Shown: positions 43,144-52,045 of the stretch, in pieces
How positions within the stretch are numbered: the stretch's first letter is position 1
Layout: each line of letters opens with the position of its first letter
Assembly (NCBI RefSeq): GCF_021245725.1
Contig: NZ_JAJGSX010000008.1
Coordinates: 186,001-250,000 of the forward strand
DNA: 64,000 nucleotides
Source of the DNA: Pseudonocardia sp. TRM90224
Lineage (GTDB): Bacteria; Actinomycetota; Actinomycetes; Mycobacteriales; Pseudonocardiaceae
Direction: 5' to 3'
Program-made: the position numbers and the translations under genes
Notes under the pieces: model-generated
The model's input: the letters and a program-made list of their open reading frames with translations, nothing else
Database searches by the model: none
What the model was told of the DNA's origin: nothing

Positions 43144-44940
43144 ATGGAAAGCGCGTTTCGGGTCGACCTGCGCGGTGTGGTCGACATCCTGAGCCATCAC
43201 CTGTACTCGAGCCCGCGGGTGTACGTCCGCGAGCTGCTGCAGAACGCCGTCGACGCGATCACGGCGCGACAGCGCGACGACGCCGGGGCGCCCGCGGGCA
43301 TCACGATCACGACCGGCCCGCGGACGCTGACGATCACCGACTCCGGCAACGGGCTCACCGAGGCGCAGGTGCACGAGCTGCTCGCGACGATCGGGCGCAG
43401 CTCCAAGCGCGACGACCTCGGCTACGCGCGCCACGAGTTCCTCGGCCAGTTCGGCATCGGGCTGCTCTCGGCGTTCCTCGTCGCCGACGGGATCGCGGTC
43501 ACCACCCGATCCGTCACGGGCGCGCCGGCCGTGCTGTGGACGGCCCGTTCCGACGGCACGTACTCGGTCGCGCCGGCGGAGCGCGCCGAGCCGGGCACCA
43601 CGGTCACGCTGACCGCGCGGCCCGGCGCCGACTCCTGGTTCGACCCGCGCACCGTCGCCGACCTGGCCCGGTCGTTCGGGTCGATGCTGCCGTTCCCGGT
43701 GACGGTCGACGGAGTGCCGGTCACCGGGCCGCTGCCGTGGGCCGACGACGAGCGCACCGCCGGGCAGCGGCGCGCCGACCTCGTCGGGTACGCGCAGGAC
43801 GTGCTCGGGTTCACGCCGTTCGACGTGATCGAGCTGGCCGTCCCCGGCGCCGGGCTCACCGGTGTCGCCTACGTCCTGCCGTTCGCCGCGAACCCGGGCA
43901 AGCAGGCCCCGCACCGCGTCTACCTCAAGCGGATGCTGCTCGCCGAGAACGCCCGCGGGCTGCTGCCCGACTGGTCGTTCTTCGTGCAGTGCGTCGTCGA
44001 CAGCTCCGAGCTGCGCCCCACCGCGAGCCGCGAAGGCCTTTACGAGGACGACCAGCTCGACGCGACCCGCGACGCGCTGGGCGCGCAGCTCTCGGGCTGG
44101 CTGGCCGGGCTGGCCCGCACCAACCCCGAACGCCTGCGCCGGTTCCTCGACATCCACCACATCGGGGTGAAGGCGCTCGCGCTGCACGACGACGAGATGC
44201 TCGCGCTGGTCGACCAGTGGTGGCCGATGGAGACGAACGTCGGGCGGATGACGCTCGCCGACTTCCGCGCCAACCACGGCACGGTGCGCTACGCGGCGAC
44301 GGTCGAGGAGTTCCGGCAGCTCTCCGCCGTCGCGGCCGCGCAGGACCTCGCCGTAGTCAACGGCGGCTACACGTTCGACGGCGAGCTGATCGAGCGGCTC
44401 GGGCGGCTCGACCGCTCCGAGGGCGCCGAGGGCGCGGATCCGGTCCGGGTGGAGCGGATGGATCCGAGCGCGATCGCCGACCGGTTCGCCGCGCTCGACC
44501 CGGCCGTCGAGCTGGCCTGCCGCCCGTTCGTGCTCGCCGCGCAGACGACCGTCGACCGGCTGGGCTGCGAGGTCCAGCTGCGCTCGTTCGAACCGGCCGC
44601 ACTGCCCGTCCTGTACCTGCTGGACCGCTCGGCGGCCTTCCAGCAGGAGCTGCGGGCCACCCGGGAACGCGCCGACGACCTGTGGGCCGGTGTGCTCTCG
44701 GCGTTCGACAAGCCGTACGAGGACCGGCCGCAGCTGGTGTTCAACCACAACAACCCGTTGGTGCGCCGCGTCGTCGGGTTGAGCGACCCGGGGCTGGTCG
44801 AGCTCGTCGTCGAGGCCCTCTACGGGCACGCGTTGCTGCTGGGCCAGCACCCGCTGCGCCCGGCCGACATGTCGTTGCTGAACACCGCCTTCCTCGGCCT
44901 CGTGGAGCGGGCGCTGCCGGAGGGGAGCCGGGACCGATGA
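43144..44940 (+). CDS. HSP90-like (GHKL ATPase) protein
   Basis: This 598-aa protein is an HtpG relative. The GHKL ATP-binding fold is clear: the N-box RELLQNAVDAI, G1 box ITDSGNGL and G2 box LGQFGIGLLSAF, followed by a middle domain with YLKRMLLAENARGLLPDWSFFVQCVVDSSELRPTASREGLY, matching the HSP90 client/ATP-lid contact region. The C-terminal third diverges from classic HtpG and ends EGSRDR, with no MEEVD tail. It is translationally coupled (ATGA) to a large TPR protein, suggesting a chaperone-cochaperone pair. Confidence 0.92.
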   Translation: MESAFRVDLRGVVDILSHHLYSSPRVYVRELLQNAVDAITARQRDDAGAPAGITITTGPRTLTITDSGNGLTEAQVHELLATIGRSSKRDDLGYARHEFLGQFGIGLLSAFLVADGIAVTTRSVTGAPAVLWTARSDGTYSVAPAERAEPGTTVTLTARPGADSWFDPRTVADLARSFGSMLPFPVTVDGVPVTGPLPWADDERTAGQRRADLVGYAQDVLGFTPFDVIELAVPGAGLTGVAYVLPFAANPGKQAPHRVYLKRMLLAENARGLLPDWSFFVQCVVDSSELRPTASREGLYEDDQLDATRDALGAQLSGWLAGLARTNPERLRRFLDIHHIGVKALALHDDEMLALVDQWWPMETNVGRMTLADFRANHGTVRYAATVEEFRQLSAVAAAQDLAVVNGGYTFDGELIERLGRLDRSEGAEGADPVRVERMDPSAIADRFAALDPAVELACRPFVLAAQTTVDRLGCEVQLRSFEPAALPVLYLLDRSAAFQQELRATRERADDLWAGVLSAFDKPYEDRPQLVFNHNNPLVRRVVGLSDPGLVELVVEALYGHALLLGQHPLRPADMSLLNTAFLGLVERALPEGSRDR

Positions 44941-47705
44941 CGACACCAGCGACACCGCCGACACCGACGACGGAGACCGAGGACGAGCTGTGGGACCGGC
45001 TGCAGCGCACCCACGAGCTGCCGTACGGCCGGTCCCAGATCGCCGCGCGCGAGCAGCTGGTCGTGGCTGCCGACCGGCTCGGCGTGCCGCTCCTGCGTTA
45101 CGCGACACGCCTGCGGGCCGTCTCGGCCTACCACCTGGGCGGCGAGCCGGCGAAGGCGTTCGTGCCGTTCTCGTGGTGCCTCTCCGTCCGCGACGCGGGT
45201 GAGGTGGACGACCGGTTCGACCACTCGCTGATGTGGGCGTTCAAGTGGATCGTCGCCTCGACGATGAAGTTCCCGCAGATCCCGCTCGACCGCACCCGGG
45301 CCGTGCTCGACGACATGGAGCGCCGCTACCGGCTGGCCGGCCACACCATGGGCCCGGTCCACCAGCTGCGCGCCGCGCTGGCCGCGCACCTGGGTGACCG
45401 CGACGGCGCGAGCGAGCAGCTGCGGCTGTGGCGGGCCGCGCCGAACGGGGAGATGTCCGACTGCGCCGGCTGCGAACCCAGCGACATCGCGCAGCTGCTC
45501 GACTGGCTCGGTCAACCGGAAGAGGCGGTCGCGGCGGGGCACCCGGCCGTGCTCGGCGAGCTCAGCTGCGTCAGCCAGCCGCAGTCGATCCTGACCTCGC
45601 TGCTCGTGCCCTACCTGCGCCTCGGCATGCTGGAGGAGGCGGCGCAGGCGCACCGGCGGGCGTACCGCGCGTTGCGCACCGAGCCGGGTGAGATGGCGCT
45701 GATCGCCGACCACCTCGTGTTCTGCACGCTCTCGAACAACCCGGCCCGCGGGGTCGAGCTCGTCGAGCGGCACCTCGGCGAGCTGGCGGATCCGCCGTCG
45801 CCGAAGGCGGAGATGGTGTTCAGCGCTGCGGCGGCGCGGGTGCTCGACTCCATCGCGTTGGCGCAGCCGGACACGACTGTCCGGCGCGAGAGCGGGGACG
45901 TCCCGGTGTCCGAGCTCCGCGACGAGCTCGCCGCGAGGGCACGCCGAGTGGCCGCGGCCTTCGACGCGCGCAACGGGACGGGCCAGCAGAGCACGCTCGT
46001 CGAGGCGATGCTGGTCGCGGAACCGCTGGTGACCGGCTTGGCACTGTCCGGGCCGGTGCGCAGGGCGCCCGCACCGCAGACCGTCCCCGAGATCGAGCCC
46101 GAGCCCCTACCGGAGACGGCCGCCGAGCTGGCGGCGCGGGCGGATCACTTCTGGAGCATCGGTGAGCACGCGCTGATGCTGGAGGCGTGGAGCCGCTTCG
46201 ATGAGGTGTGTCCCGAGCCGGAGGGCCTGCTGCGCGCGCAGTGGCTCCAGTTCCAGGCGATACACGCCGACGACCCGCAGAGCGTCGAGAGCATGATGCG
46301 GATGTCGGCGATGATCTACTTCACCGAAGGGCGGGACGACGAGGCACATCGGGTGCTCGGCAGGCTGGCCACCGCGCTCTGCGCGCAAGAGCGCACCGAC
46401 GAGGCGCTCGCGATGGCGCGTGAGGCCGCCGACCGGCTGACCGCGATGGGCGCGCCCGCGGCCCGACTCCCGCTGGCACGGGTGCTCGCGCAGGTGGGCG
46501 ACCGCGAGGGGGCACGGCGCGAGGTCGCAGCAGCGCTCGCCGACCCGGCGACGACCGGGCACTGGGCCGCTGCCCTGCACGAGCTCGAGGCGCAGCTGTT
46601 GATGGCGAAGCCCGAATCCGAGTCCGATCCCCAGCCCGACCTGGACGCGGCTTTGCGCAGCGCCGAGCGGGCGCTCGCGGGGTTCCGTGCCGAAGGCGCC
46701 ACCGGTCGCGTCCGCGGCATGCTCCTCCTGATCGCGGAGGTGCGCACGAACCAGGAGGGGCCCGCCGCCGGTTACGCGGTGCTGAAGACGGTCGAGCTGC
46801 CCGCCGACCCCGCTGAACGCGGCCACCTCCAGGACGTGCGCGGGAAGCTGGCGCTGCAGCTCGGCGAATCAGAGATCGCGATGGGGCACCTCGTCTCCGC
46901 GGTCGCGGACCTCACGGCAGCGGGTGTGACCACGCACGCGTCGTACACGAAGGTCGAGCTCGCCCTCGCGGCGCTGCAGTCGGGCGCGTACGCCGACAGC
47001 GCGGACGCCGCGGAGGAGGCGGTGGCCGAGCTCACCGAGCACGGCGACGGCGACGAGGCGGCGCGAGCCCGCAGCCTCCTGGCGTACGCCTGCTACGAGC
47101 TGCGTGAACACGGTCAGGCGCTCCTGCACCACGAGGCCGTCGCGCAGCACTGCATCCACGGAGGCCTCGCCTACGGGCTCGGGCGGGCGCGCGAGTCGCA
47201 GGCCGAGATCCTCGACCAGCTCGATCGCGACGCCGAGGCCGCCGTCCGGTTCGCCGAGGCCGCCGCCGCGTTCGACGAGGCGGACGAGCCGCTGCGGGCA
47301 GCGCAGAACCGCAGGCTGTCGGCCCTGTCGTGGAACTGGGCCGGCGACGTCGAGCAGGCCACCGCTGCGCTCGCCCACGCCGACGAGCGGGCGGCCGCGA
47401 TGGATGTCGCCGAGCACGGCGTCGCGTGGCAGCGCGCGCTGCTCGCCTACGACGGAGCGCGCATCCTGGCGAACTCCGGCGCGACCGAGGAGGCCATCGT
47501 CCGGGTCGGGCCGGCGGCCGCGGCGTTCCACGCGGTCGACAACGAAGATGCCGCGGTGGCCGCAACCGCGCTGCACGGCCGACTGCTCCTCGATTCCGGC
47601 CGCTCCGACGAGGCCCGGCCGATCCTGGAGGCGGCGCTGACCGCGCTGCCGGCCGGCGACACGGAACGCCGGCAGCAGCTGGAAGAGCTCCTCCGCACGA
47701 TGTGA
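44937..47705 (+). CDS. Large TPR-repeat protein coupled to the HSP90-like gene
   Basis: This 922-aa soluble protein is helical and Ala/Glu-rich. TPR-like helix pairs are visible in the N-terminal half (SAYHLGGEPAKAFVPFSWCL, AAGHPAVLGELSCVS) and densely from about residue 390 to the end (ADHFWSIGEHALMLEAWSRF, YFTEGRDDEAHRVLGRLATAL, AYACYELREHGQALLHHEAVA, LLLDSGRSDEARPILEAAL). The ATG is fixed by the ATGA overlap with the HSP90-like gene. TPR proteins are scaffolds; here the obvious partner is the coupled ATPase. I see no enzymatic domain. Its stop is followed by a family C palindrome. Confidence 0.88.
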   Translation: MTTPATPPTPTTETEDELWDRLQRTHELPYGRSQIAAREQLVVAADRLGVPLLRYATRLRAVSAYHLGGEPAKAFVPFSWCLSVRDAGEVDDRFDHSLMWAFKWIVASTMKFPQIPLDRTRAVLDDMERRYRLAGHTMGPVHQLRAALAAHLGDRDGASEQLRLWRAAPNGEMSDCAGCEPSDIAQLLDWLGQPEEAVAAGHPAVLGELSCVSQPQSILTSLLVPYLRLGMLEEAAQAHRRAYRALRTEPGEMALIADHLVFCTLSNNPARGVELVERHLGELADPPSPKAEMVFSAAAARVLDSIALAQPDTTVRRESGDVPVSELRDELAARARRVAAAFDARNGTGQQSTLVEAMLVAEPLVTGLALSGPVRRAPAPQTVPEIEPEPLPETAAELAARADHFWSIGEHALMLEAWSRFDEVCPEPEGLLRAQWLQFQAIHADDPQSVESMMRMSAMIYFTEGRDDEAHRVLGRLATALCAQERTDEALAMAREAADRLTAMGAPAARLPLARVLAQVGDREGARREVAAALADPATTGHWAAALHELEAQLLMAKPESESDPQPDLDAALRSAERALAGFRAEGATGRVRGMLLLIAEVRTNQEGPAAGYAVLKTVELPADPAERGHLQDVRGKLALQLGESEIAMGHLVSAVADLTAAGVTTHASYTKVELALAALQSGAYADSADAAEEAVAELTEHGDGDEAARARSLLAYACYELREHGQALLHHEAVAQHCIHGGLAYGLGRARESQAEILDQLDRDAEAAVRFAEAAAAFDEADEPLRAAQNRRLSALSWNWAGDVEQATAALAHADERAAAMDVAEHGVAWQRALLAYDGARILANSGATEEAIVRVGPAAAAFHAVDNEDAAVAATALHGRLLLDSGRSDEARPILEAALTALPAGDTERRQQLEELLRTM

Positions 47706-47706
47706 C

Positions 47707-47768
47707 CGTCGACAACGACGTTCTGGCTGTTGTTAGCGCTCACAACAGCCGAAAGGTCGTTGTCGACG
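47707..47768. repeat. Palindrome family C, copy 2
   Basis: Arms 47707-47733 and 47742-47768 pair over 27 bases with few mismatches around the 8-base loop TAGCGCTC. The element fills the convergent gap: it starts one base after the TPR stop codon and ends directly at the stop codon of the MocR gene. Confidence 0.94.
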
Positions 47769-49124
47769 TCAGCGGGCGCGCCAGCCACCGGTGCGGGCGG
47801 CGGCGGCCAGCTGGGCACCGACCTCGGCGGGCCGCTCGGCGACCAGCCCGACCGTCACCCTGATGTGGTCGGACTCCGCCGGGACCAGCGTGAACGGGCC
47901 ACCGGGCGTCACCCCGACGCCCTGGCTCGCCAGCCGGACGATCGCAGCTGCCTCGTCGAGCACCGGCACCCAGATGTTGATCCCGTCGGTGCCGCCGACG
48001 ACGACCCGGTGGCGGGCCAGCTCGGCGACGACGGCCGCGCGCCTGCGGGCGTACTCCGCGCGGGCCGCGGCAACCGCGGCGACCGCGGTCGGGTCGGTGA
48101 GCAGGCCGTGCAGGATCCGCTGCAGCAGCCTGCTGCTCCAGCCCTGGCCCTGCTGCCTTCGCGCGACGATCGGCCCGATGACGTCGGGCGGGCCGCTCAT
48201 CGCGGCGAGGCGCAGGTCGGGGCCGTGCGACTTGGAGAAGCTGCGGATGTGCGCGGTCTGCTCCGGCAGCGCCCGCGCGAGGCTGACCGGCGGCGACACC
48301 GCCGTCGACCCGGCCGAGTCGTCCTCGACGACGAGCGTCCCGGTGCCGGCGAGCAGCCCGGCCAGCACCTCGGCCCGCTCGGGCGTCGTGGAGATCCCGG
48401 TCGGGTTCTGCGCGCGCGGCTGCAGGACGACGGCGGCGAGCGGCGCCCGCAGCGCCTCGCGCAGCGCGTCCGGTTCGACGCCGTCGGCGTCCATCGGCAG
48501 CGGGACGAGCTGCGCGCCGACCGCCTCCAGCAGATCGACCAGTGGCGGGAAGCACGGGTTCTCGACCGCCACCCGGTCGCCGAACCGCAGCACCGTGCGC
48601 GCGACGAGGTCGAGCGCGTCCATCGCGCCGTCGACCACAACGAGTTCACCGACCGGGTGGGGCCAGTCCGCGCGCAGCACCTCCTGCAGCTCGGGGAGCA
48701 CGGGCTCGTCCAGGTAGTTGCCAGGGATGCCGGCGGTGAGCGGCCCGGCCAGCACGCCGTCGAGGCGCGGGAGCAGCGCCGGGTCTGGCACGCCGGTGGA
48801 GAGGTCGAGCGCGAACTCCGTCTTGTGCGTCCCTTCCAGCGCCCGGCGGTAGCGCCCGGCCGGCGCGGCCGCGGTGTCGGCGACGGTGGTGCCGCGCCGC
48901 CCGTCGGTGCGGATCGTCCCGGACCGGGCGAGCAGCGCCCACCCGGCGCTCACGGTCGTCGGCGAGAGGTGCAGCTGCGCGGCGACCTGCCGGATGGGCG
49001 GCAGCTTCGCGCCGGGCACGAGCCGGCCGTCGCGGATCGCGCCGCCGACGGCGTTGGCGAGCCCGCGCGCGGTCGGTTGCTCCAGCCGCTCCTCGATCGC
49101 CGAAAGATCACCGAACTTTGCCAC
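47769..49124 (-). CDS. MocR/GabR-type regulator (GntR helix-turn-helix plus aminotransferase fold)
   Basis: This 451-aa protein joins a GntR winged helix (residues about 10-80, LPPIRQVAAQLHLSPTTVSAGWALLARSG) to a fold-type I aminotransferase-like domain that binds PLP (NPTGISTTPERAE; PLP-Lys in HIRSFSKSHGPDLRLA). MocR regulators sense amines or amino acids through PLP and activate adjacent catabolic genes. It is divergent from the mmsA-aminotransferase-transporter cluster, with a palindrome in the 50-base gap. The start is GTG at 49124. Confidence 0.93.
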   Translation of the reverse strand: MAKFGDLSAIEERLEQPTARGLANAVGGAIRDGRLVPGAKLPPIRQVAAQLHLSPTTVSAGWALLARSGTIRTDGRRGTTVADTAAAPAGRYRRALEGTHKTEFALDLSTGVPDPALLPRLDGVLAGPLTAGIPGNYLDEPVLPELQEVLRADWPHPVGELVVVDGAMDALDLVARTVLRFGDRVAVENPCFPPLVDLLEAVGAQLVPLPMDADGVEPDALREALRAPLAAVVLQPRAQNPTGISTTPERAEVLAGLLAGTGTLVVEDDSAGSTAVSPPVSLARALPEQTAHIRSFSKSHGPDLRLAAMSGPPDVIGPIVARRQQGQGWSSRLLQRILHGLLTDPTAVAAVAAARAEYARRRAAVVAELARHRVVVGGTDGINIWVPVLDEAAAIVRLASQGVGVTPGGPFTLVPAESDHIRVTVGLVAERPAEVGAQLAAAARTGGWRAR

Positions 49125-49127
49125 AGC

Positions 49128-49143
49128 ACAATCAAAGCATTGT
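49128..49143. promoter_or_regulatory. Candidate MocR operator
   Basis: The inverted repeat ACAAT-N6-ATTGT lies in the 50-base divergent gap between the MocR gene and mmsA, in the only AT-rich patch there. It overlaps both promoter regions, so the regulator could repress itself and activate the catabolic genes. Inferred from symmetry and position. Confidence 0.45.
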
Positions 49144-49174
49144 TCCGCCTCGAAGTGGCACTTACCGTCTCGGT

Positions 49175-50665
49175 ATGACGAGGCGCATCCCGCACTGGAT
49201 TGACGGCCGCGAGACGCCCGGTACCTCCGGCCGCTTCTCCCCCGTGTTCAACCCGGCGACCGGCGAGCAGACCGCGGAGGTCGCGCTCGCGAGCACCGAC
49301 GAGGTCGGCGCGGCCGTCGCGAAGGCGAAGGTCGCGGCGCGGGAGTGGCGCCACTCGTCGCTCTCCAAGCGCAGCGCCGTGCTGTTCCGCTTCCGCGAGC
49401 TGCTGCACGACCGCTCCGACGAGCTCGCGGCGATCATCACCGCCGAGCACGGCAAGGTGCTATCGGATGCCGGCGGCGAGATCGCCCGCGGGCTGGAGAA
49501 CGTGGAGTTCGCCACCGGCGCCCCGCAGCTGCTCAAGGGCGGCTTCTCCGAGCAGGCCGCGACCGGCGTCGACGTCTACAACATCCGCCAGCCGCTCGGG
49601 GTGGTCGCCGGCATCACGCCGTTCAACTTCCCGGCGATGGTGCCGCTGTGGATGTGCGCGACGGCGATCGCCTGCGGCAACGCGTTCGTGCTCAAGCCGA
49701 GCGAGAAGGATCCGTCGGCGTCGCTGTTCCTCGCCGAGCTGTGGAAGGAAGCGGGCCTGCCCGACGGCGTGTTCACCGTGCTGCAGGGCGACAAGGAGGC
49801 CGTCGACGCGCTGCTCACGCACCCGGACGTCGCCGCGGTCAGCTTCGTCGGCTCCACGCCGATCGCCCGCTACATCTATGAGACCGGCACCGCCAACGGC
49901 AAGCGCGTGCAGGCGCTCGGCGGGGCGAAGAACCACGCGCTCGTGCTGCCCGACGCCGACGTCGAGATGGCCGCCGACGCGGTCGTCTCCGCCGCGTACG
50001 GGGCCGCCGGCGAGCGGTGCATGGCGCTCTCGGTGACCGTCGCCGTCGGCGACGTCGCCCAGCCGCTCGTCGACGCCATCGCGGCCCGCCTGCCGAAGCT
50101 CGTGATCGGCGACGGCACGACACCTGGCACCGACATGGGCCCGCTGATCACCCGCGAGCACCGCGACAAGGTCGCCGGCTACATCGGCGCCGGTGAGCAG
50201 GCCGGCGCGACGCTCGTCGTGGACGGGCGCGAGGCCGACGTCCCGGCCGACGGGTTCTTCCTCGGCACCACGCTGATCGACAACGTCACGCCCGAGATGA
50301 CGGTGTACACCGACGAGATCTTCGGCCCGGTGCTCTCCGTGGTGCGCGTCGACACGTACGAGGAGGGCCTGGAGCTGATCAACGCGAACCCGTTCGCGAA
50401 CGGCACCGCGATCTTCACGCGCGACGGCGGCGCGGCCCGGCAGTTCCAGTTCGACGTCGAGGTCGGCATGGTCGGCATCAACGTGCCGATCCCGGTGCCG
50501 GTCGCCTACTACTCGTTCGGCGGGTGGAAGGCCTCCCTCTTCGGCGACACGCACATGTACGGACCGGAGGGCATCTCCTTCTACACGCGCGGCAAGGTCG
50601 TGACCTCGCGCTGGCCCGACCCGGCGACGTCGAGCGTCGACCTGGGCTTCCCGCGGACCCGTTGA
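49175..50665 (+). CDS. mmsA: Methylmalonate/malonate-semialdehyde dehydrogenase (CoA-acylating)
   Basis: This 496-aa aldehyde dehydrogenase oxidises malonate or methylmalonate semialdehyde to acetyl- or propionyl-CoA. Family marks are GVVAGITPFNFPAMVPLWM, FVLKPSEKDPSAS, AAVSFVGSTPIARYIY, the catalytic Cys in AAGERCMALS near residue 282, and IFGPVLSVVRVDTYEE, all typical of the MmsA branch. The start MTRRIPHWIDG at 49175 fits the family N-terminus. It is followed by a TGATG overlap with the aminotransferase gene, a pair typical of beta-alanine or beta-aminoisobutyrate breakdown. Confidence 0.95.
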   Translation: MTRRIPHWIDGRETPGTSGRFSPVFNPATGEQTAEVALASTDEVGAAVAKAKVAAREWRHSSLSKRSAVLFRFRELLHDRSDELAAIITAEHGKVLSDAGGEIARGLENVEFATGAPQLLKGGFSEQAATGVDVYNIRQPLGVVAGITPFNFPAMVPLWMCATAIACGNAFVLKPSEKDPSASLFLAELWKEAGLPDGVFTVLQGDKEAVDALLTHPDVAAVSFVGSTPIARYIYETGTANGKRVQALGGAKNHALVLPDADVEMAADAVVSAAYGAAGERCMALSVTVAVGDVAQPLVDAIAARLPKLVIGDGTTPGTDMGPLITREHRDKVAGYIGAGEQAGATLVVDGREADVPADGFFLGTTLIDNVTPEMTVYTDEIFGPVLSVVRVDTYEEGLELINANPFANGTAIFTRDGGAARQFQFDVEVGMVGINVPIPVPVAYYSFGGWKASLFGDTHMYGPEGISFYTRGKVVTSRWPDPATSSVDLGFPRTR

Positions 50666-52035
50666 TGACCGCCCTCAGCGAACGGCTCGTGAGCGACACC
50701 CGCCGCTCCGACACCCGCCGCGACGACCGCGCCCACGTCTTCCACTCCTGGTCGGCGCAGGCGCTGATCGACCCGATGCCGATCGAGCGGGCCGCCGGCT
50801 CCTACTTCTGGGACGACACCGGCAAGCGCTACCTGGACTTCTCCTCGCAGCTGGTGAACGTCAACATCGGCTACCAGCACCCGCGGCTGGTCGCGGCCAT
50901 CGAGGAGCAGGCCGCGAAGCTGTGCACGGTCGCGCCGGGGTTCGCGAACGACGCCCGCTCCGAGGCGGCCCGGATGATCGCCGAGGTCGCCCCCGGCGAC
51001 CTGGACATGGTGTTCTTCACCAACGGCGGCGCCGAGGCCAACGAGAACGCCGTGCGGATGGCCCGGCTGCACACCGGACGGCACAAGGTGATGTCCGCCT
51101 ACCGCAGCTACCACGGGGCGACTGCGGGCGCGATCGCACTGACCGGCGACCCGCGGCGCTGGGCGTCCGAGCCGGGCACGACGGGCGTCGTGCGCTACTG
51201 GGGGCCGTACGCCTACCGCTCGGCGTTCCACGCGGCCGATGAGCGTGAGGAGGGCGAGCGGGCGCTCGCGCACCTGCGCGACACGCTCATGGTCGAGGGC
51301 GCGCACACCGTCGCCGCGATCATCCTGGAGACGGTCGTCGGCACCAACGGCGTGCTCGTCCCGCCGGACGGGTACCTCGCGGGTGTGCGCGCGCTGTGCG
51401 ACGAGTTCGGCATCGTGCTCATCGCCGACGAGGTGATGTCCGGGTTCGGTCGGTGCGGCGAGTGGTTCGCGGTCGACCACTGGGGGGTGGTGCCCGACCT
51501 GATCACGTTCGCGAAGGGCGTCAACTCCGGGTACGTGCCGCTGGGCGGCGTGGTGATCTCCCGCCGCATCGCCGACACGTTCGCCGAACGCCCCTACCCC
51601 GGCGGGCTGACGTACTCCGGGCACCCGCTCGCGTGCGCGACGGCGGTCGCGTCGATGCAGGTCTTCCGCGACGAAGGCGTGCTGGAGCACGCCCGTCGCC
51701 TCGGCGAGGACGTGATCGGGCCCGAGCTGCGCGCCCTCGCGCAACGGCACCCGTCGGTCGGTGAGGTGCGTGGGCTCGGCGTGATGTGGGCGCTGGAGCT
51801 GGTGCGCGACCGCGCCACCCGCGAGCCACTGGTGCCGTTCAACGCGTCGGGTGCGGCGGCCGAGCCGATGGCCCGATTCGGCGCCGCGTGCAAGGAGCGC
51901 GGCCTGTGGCCGTTCCTGCACTTCAACCGCACCCACGTGGTGCCGCCCTGCACGACGAGCGCCGACGAGATCCGCGAAGGTGTGGCCGTGCTCGACGCCG
52001 CGCTGGACGTCGCCGACGGCTACTACACCGGCTGA
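50665..52035 (+). CDS. Class III aminotransferase (omega-amino acid:pyruvate type)
   Basis: This 456-aa PLP enzyme transfers the amino group of an omega- or beta-amino acid to a keto acid. The motifs are class III: FTNGGAEANENAVRMARLHTGR, YRSYHGATAGAIALTGDPRR, the Asp in LIADEVMSGFGR, PLP-Lys near residue 284 in LITFAKGVNSGYVPLGG and TYSGHPLACATAVA. Coupled to mmsA by TGATG, it would make malonate semialdehyde from beta-alanine for the dehydrogenase. Substrates such as taurine or aminoisobutyrate are alternatives. Confidence 0.93.
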   Translation: MTALSERLVSDTRRSDTRRDDRAHVFHSWSAQALIDPMPIERAAGSYFWDDTGKRYLDFSSQLVNVNIGYQHPRLVAAIEEQAAKLCTVAPGFANDARSEAARMIAEVAPGDLDMVFFTNGGAEANENAVRMARLHTGRHKVMSAYRSYHGATAGAIALTGDPRRWASEPGTTGVVRYWGPYAYRSAFHAADEREEGERALAHLRDTLMVEGAHTVAAIILETVVGTNGVLVPPDGYLAGVRALCDEFGIVLIADEVMSGFGRCGEWFAVDHWGVVPDLITFAKGVNSGYVPLGGVVISRRIADTFAERPYPGGLTYSGHPLACATAVASMQVFRDEGVLEHARRLGEDVIGPELRALAQRHPSVGEVRGLGVMWALELVRDRATREPLVPFNASGAAAEPMARFGAACKERGLWPFLHFNRTHVVPPCTTSADEIREGVAVLDAALDVADGYYTG

Positions 52036-52045
52036 GGGAGCTCGC

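Noticed and set aside
42561-44936. Very long upstream extension of the TPR frame (1714 codons in total)
   Set aside because: The upstream part runs through the tRNA and out of frame over the HSP90-like gene; the real start is the ATGA overlap at 44937.
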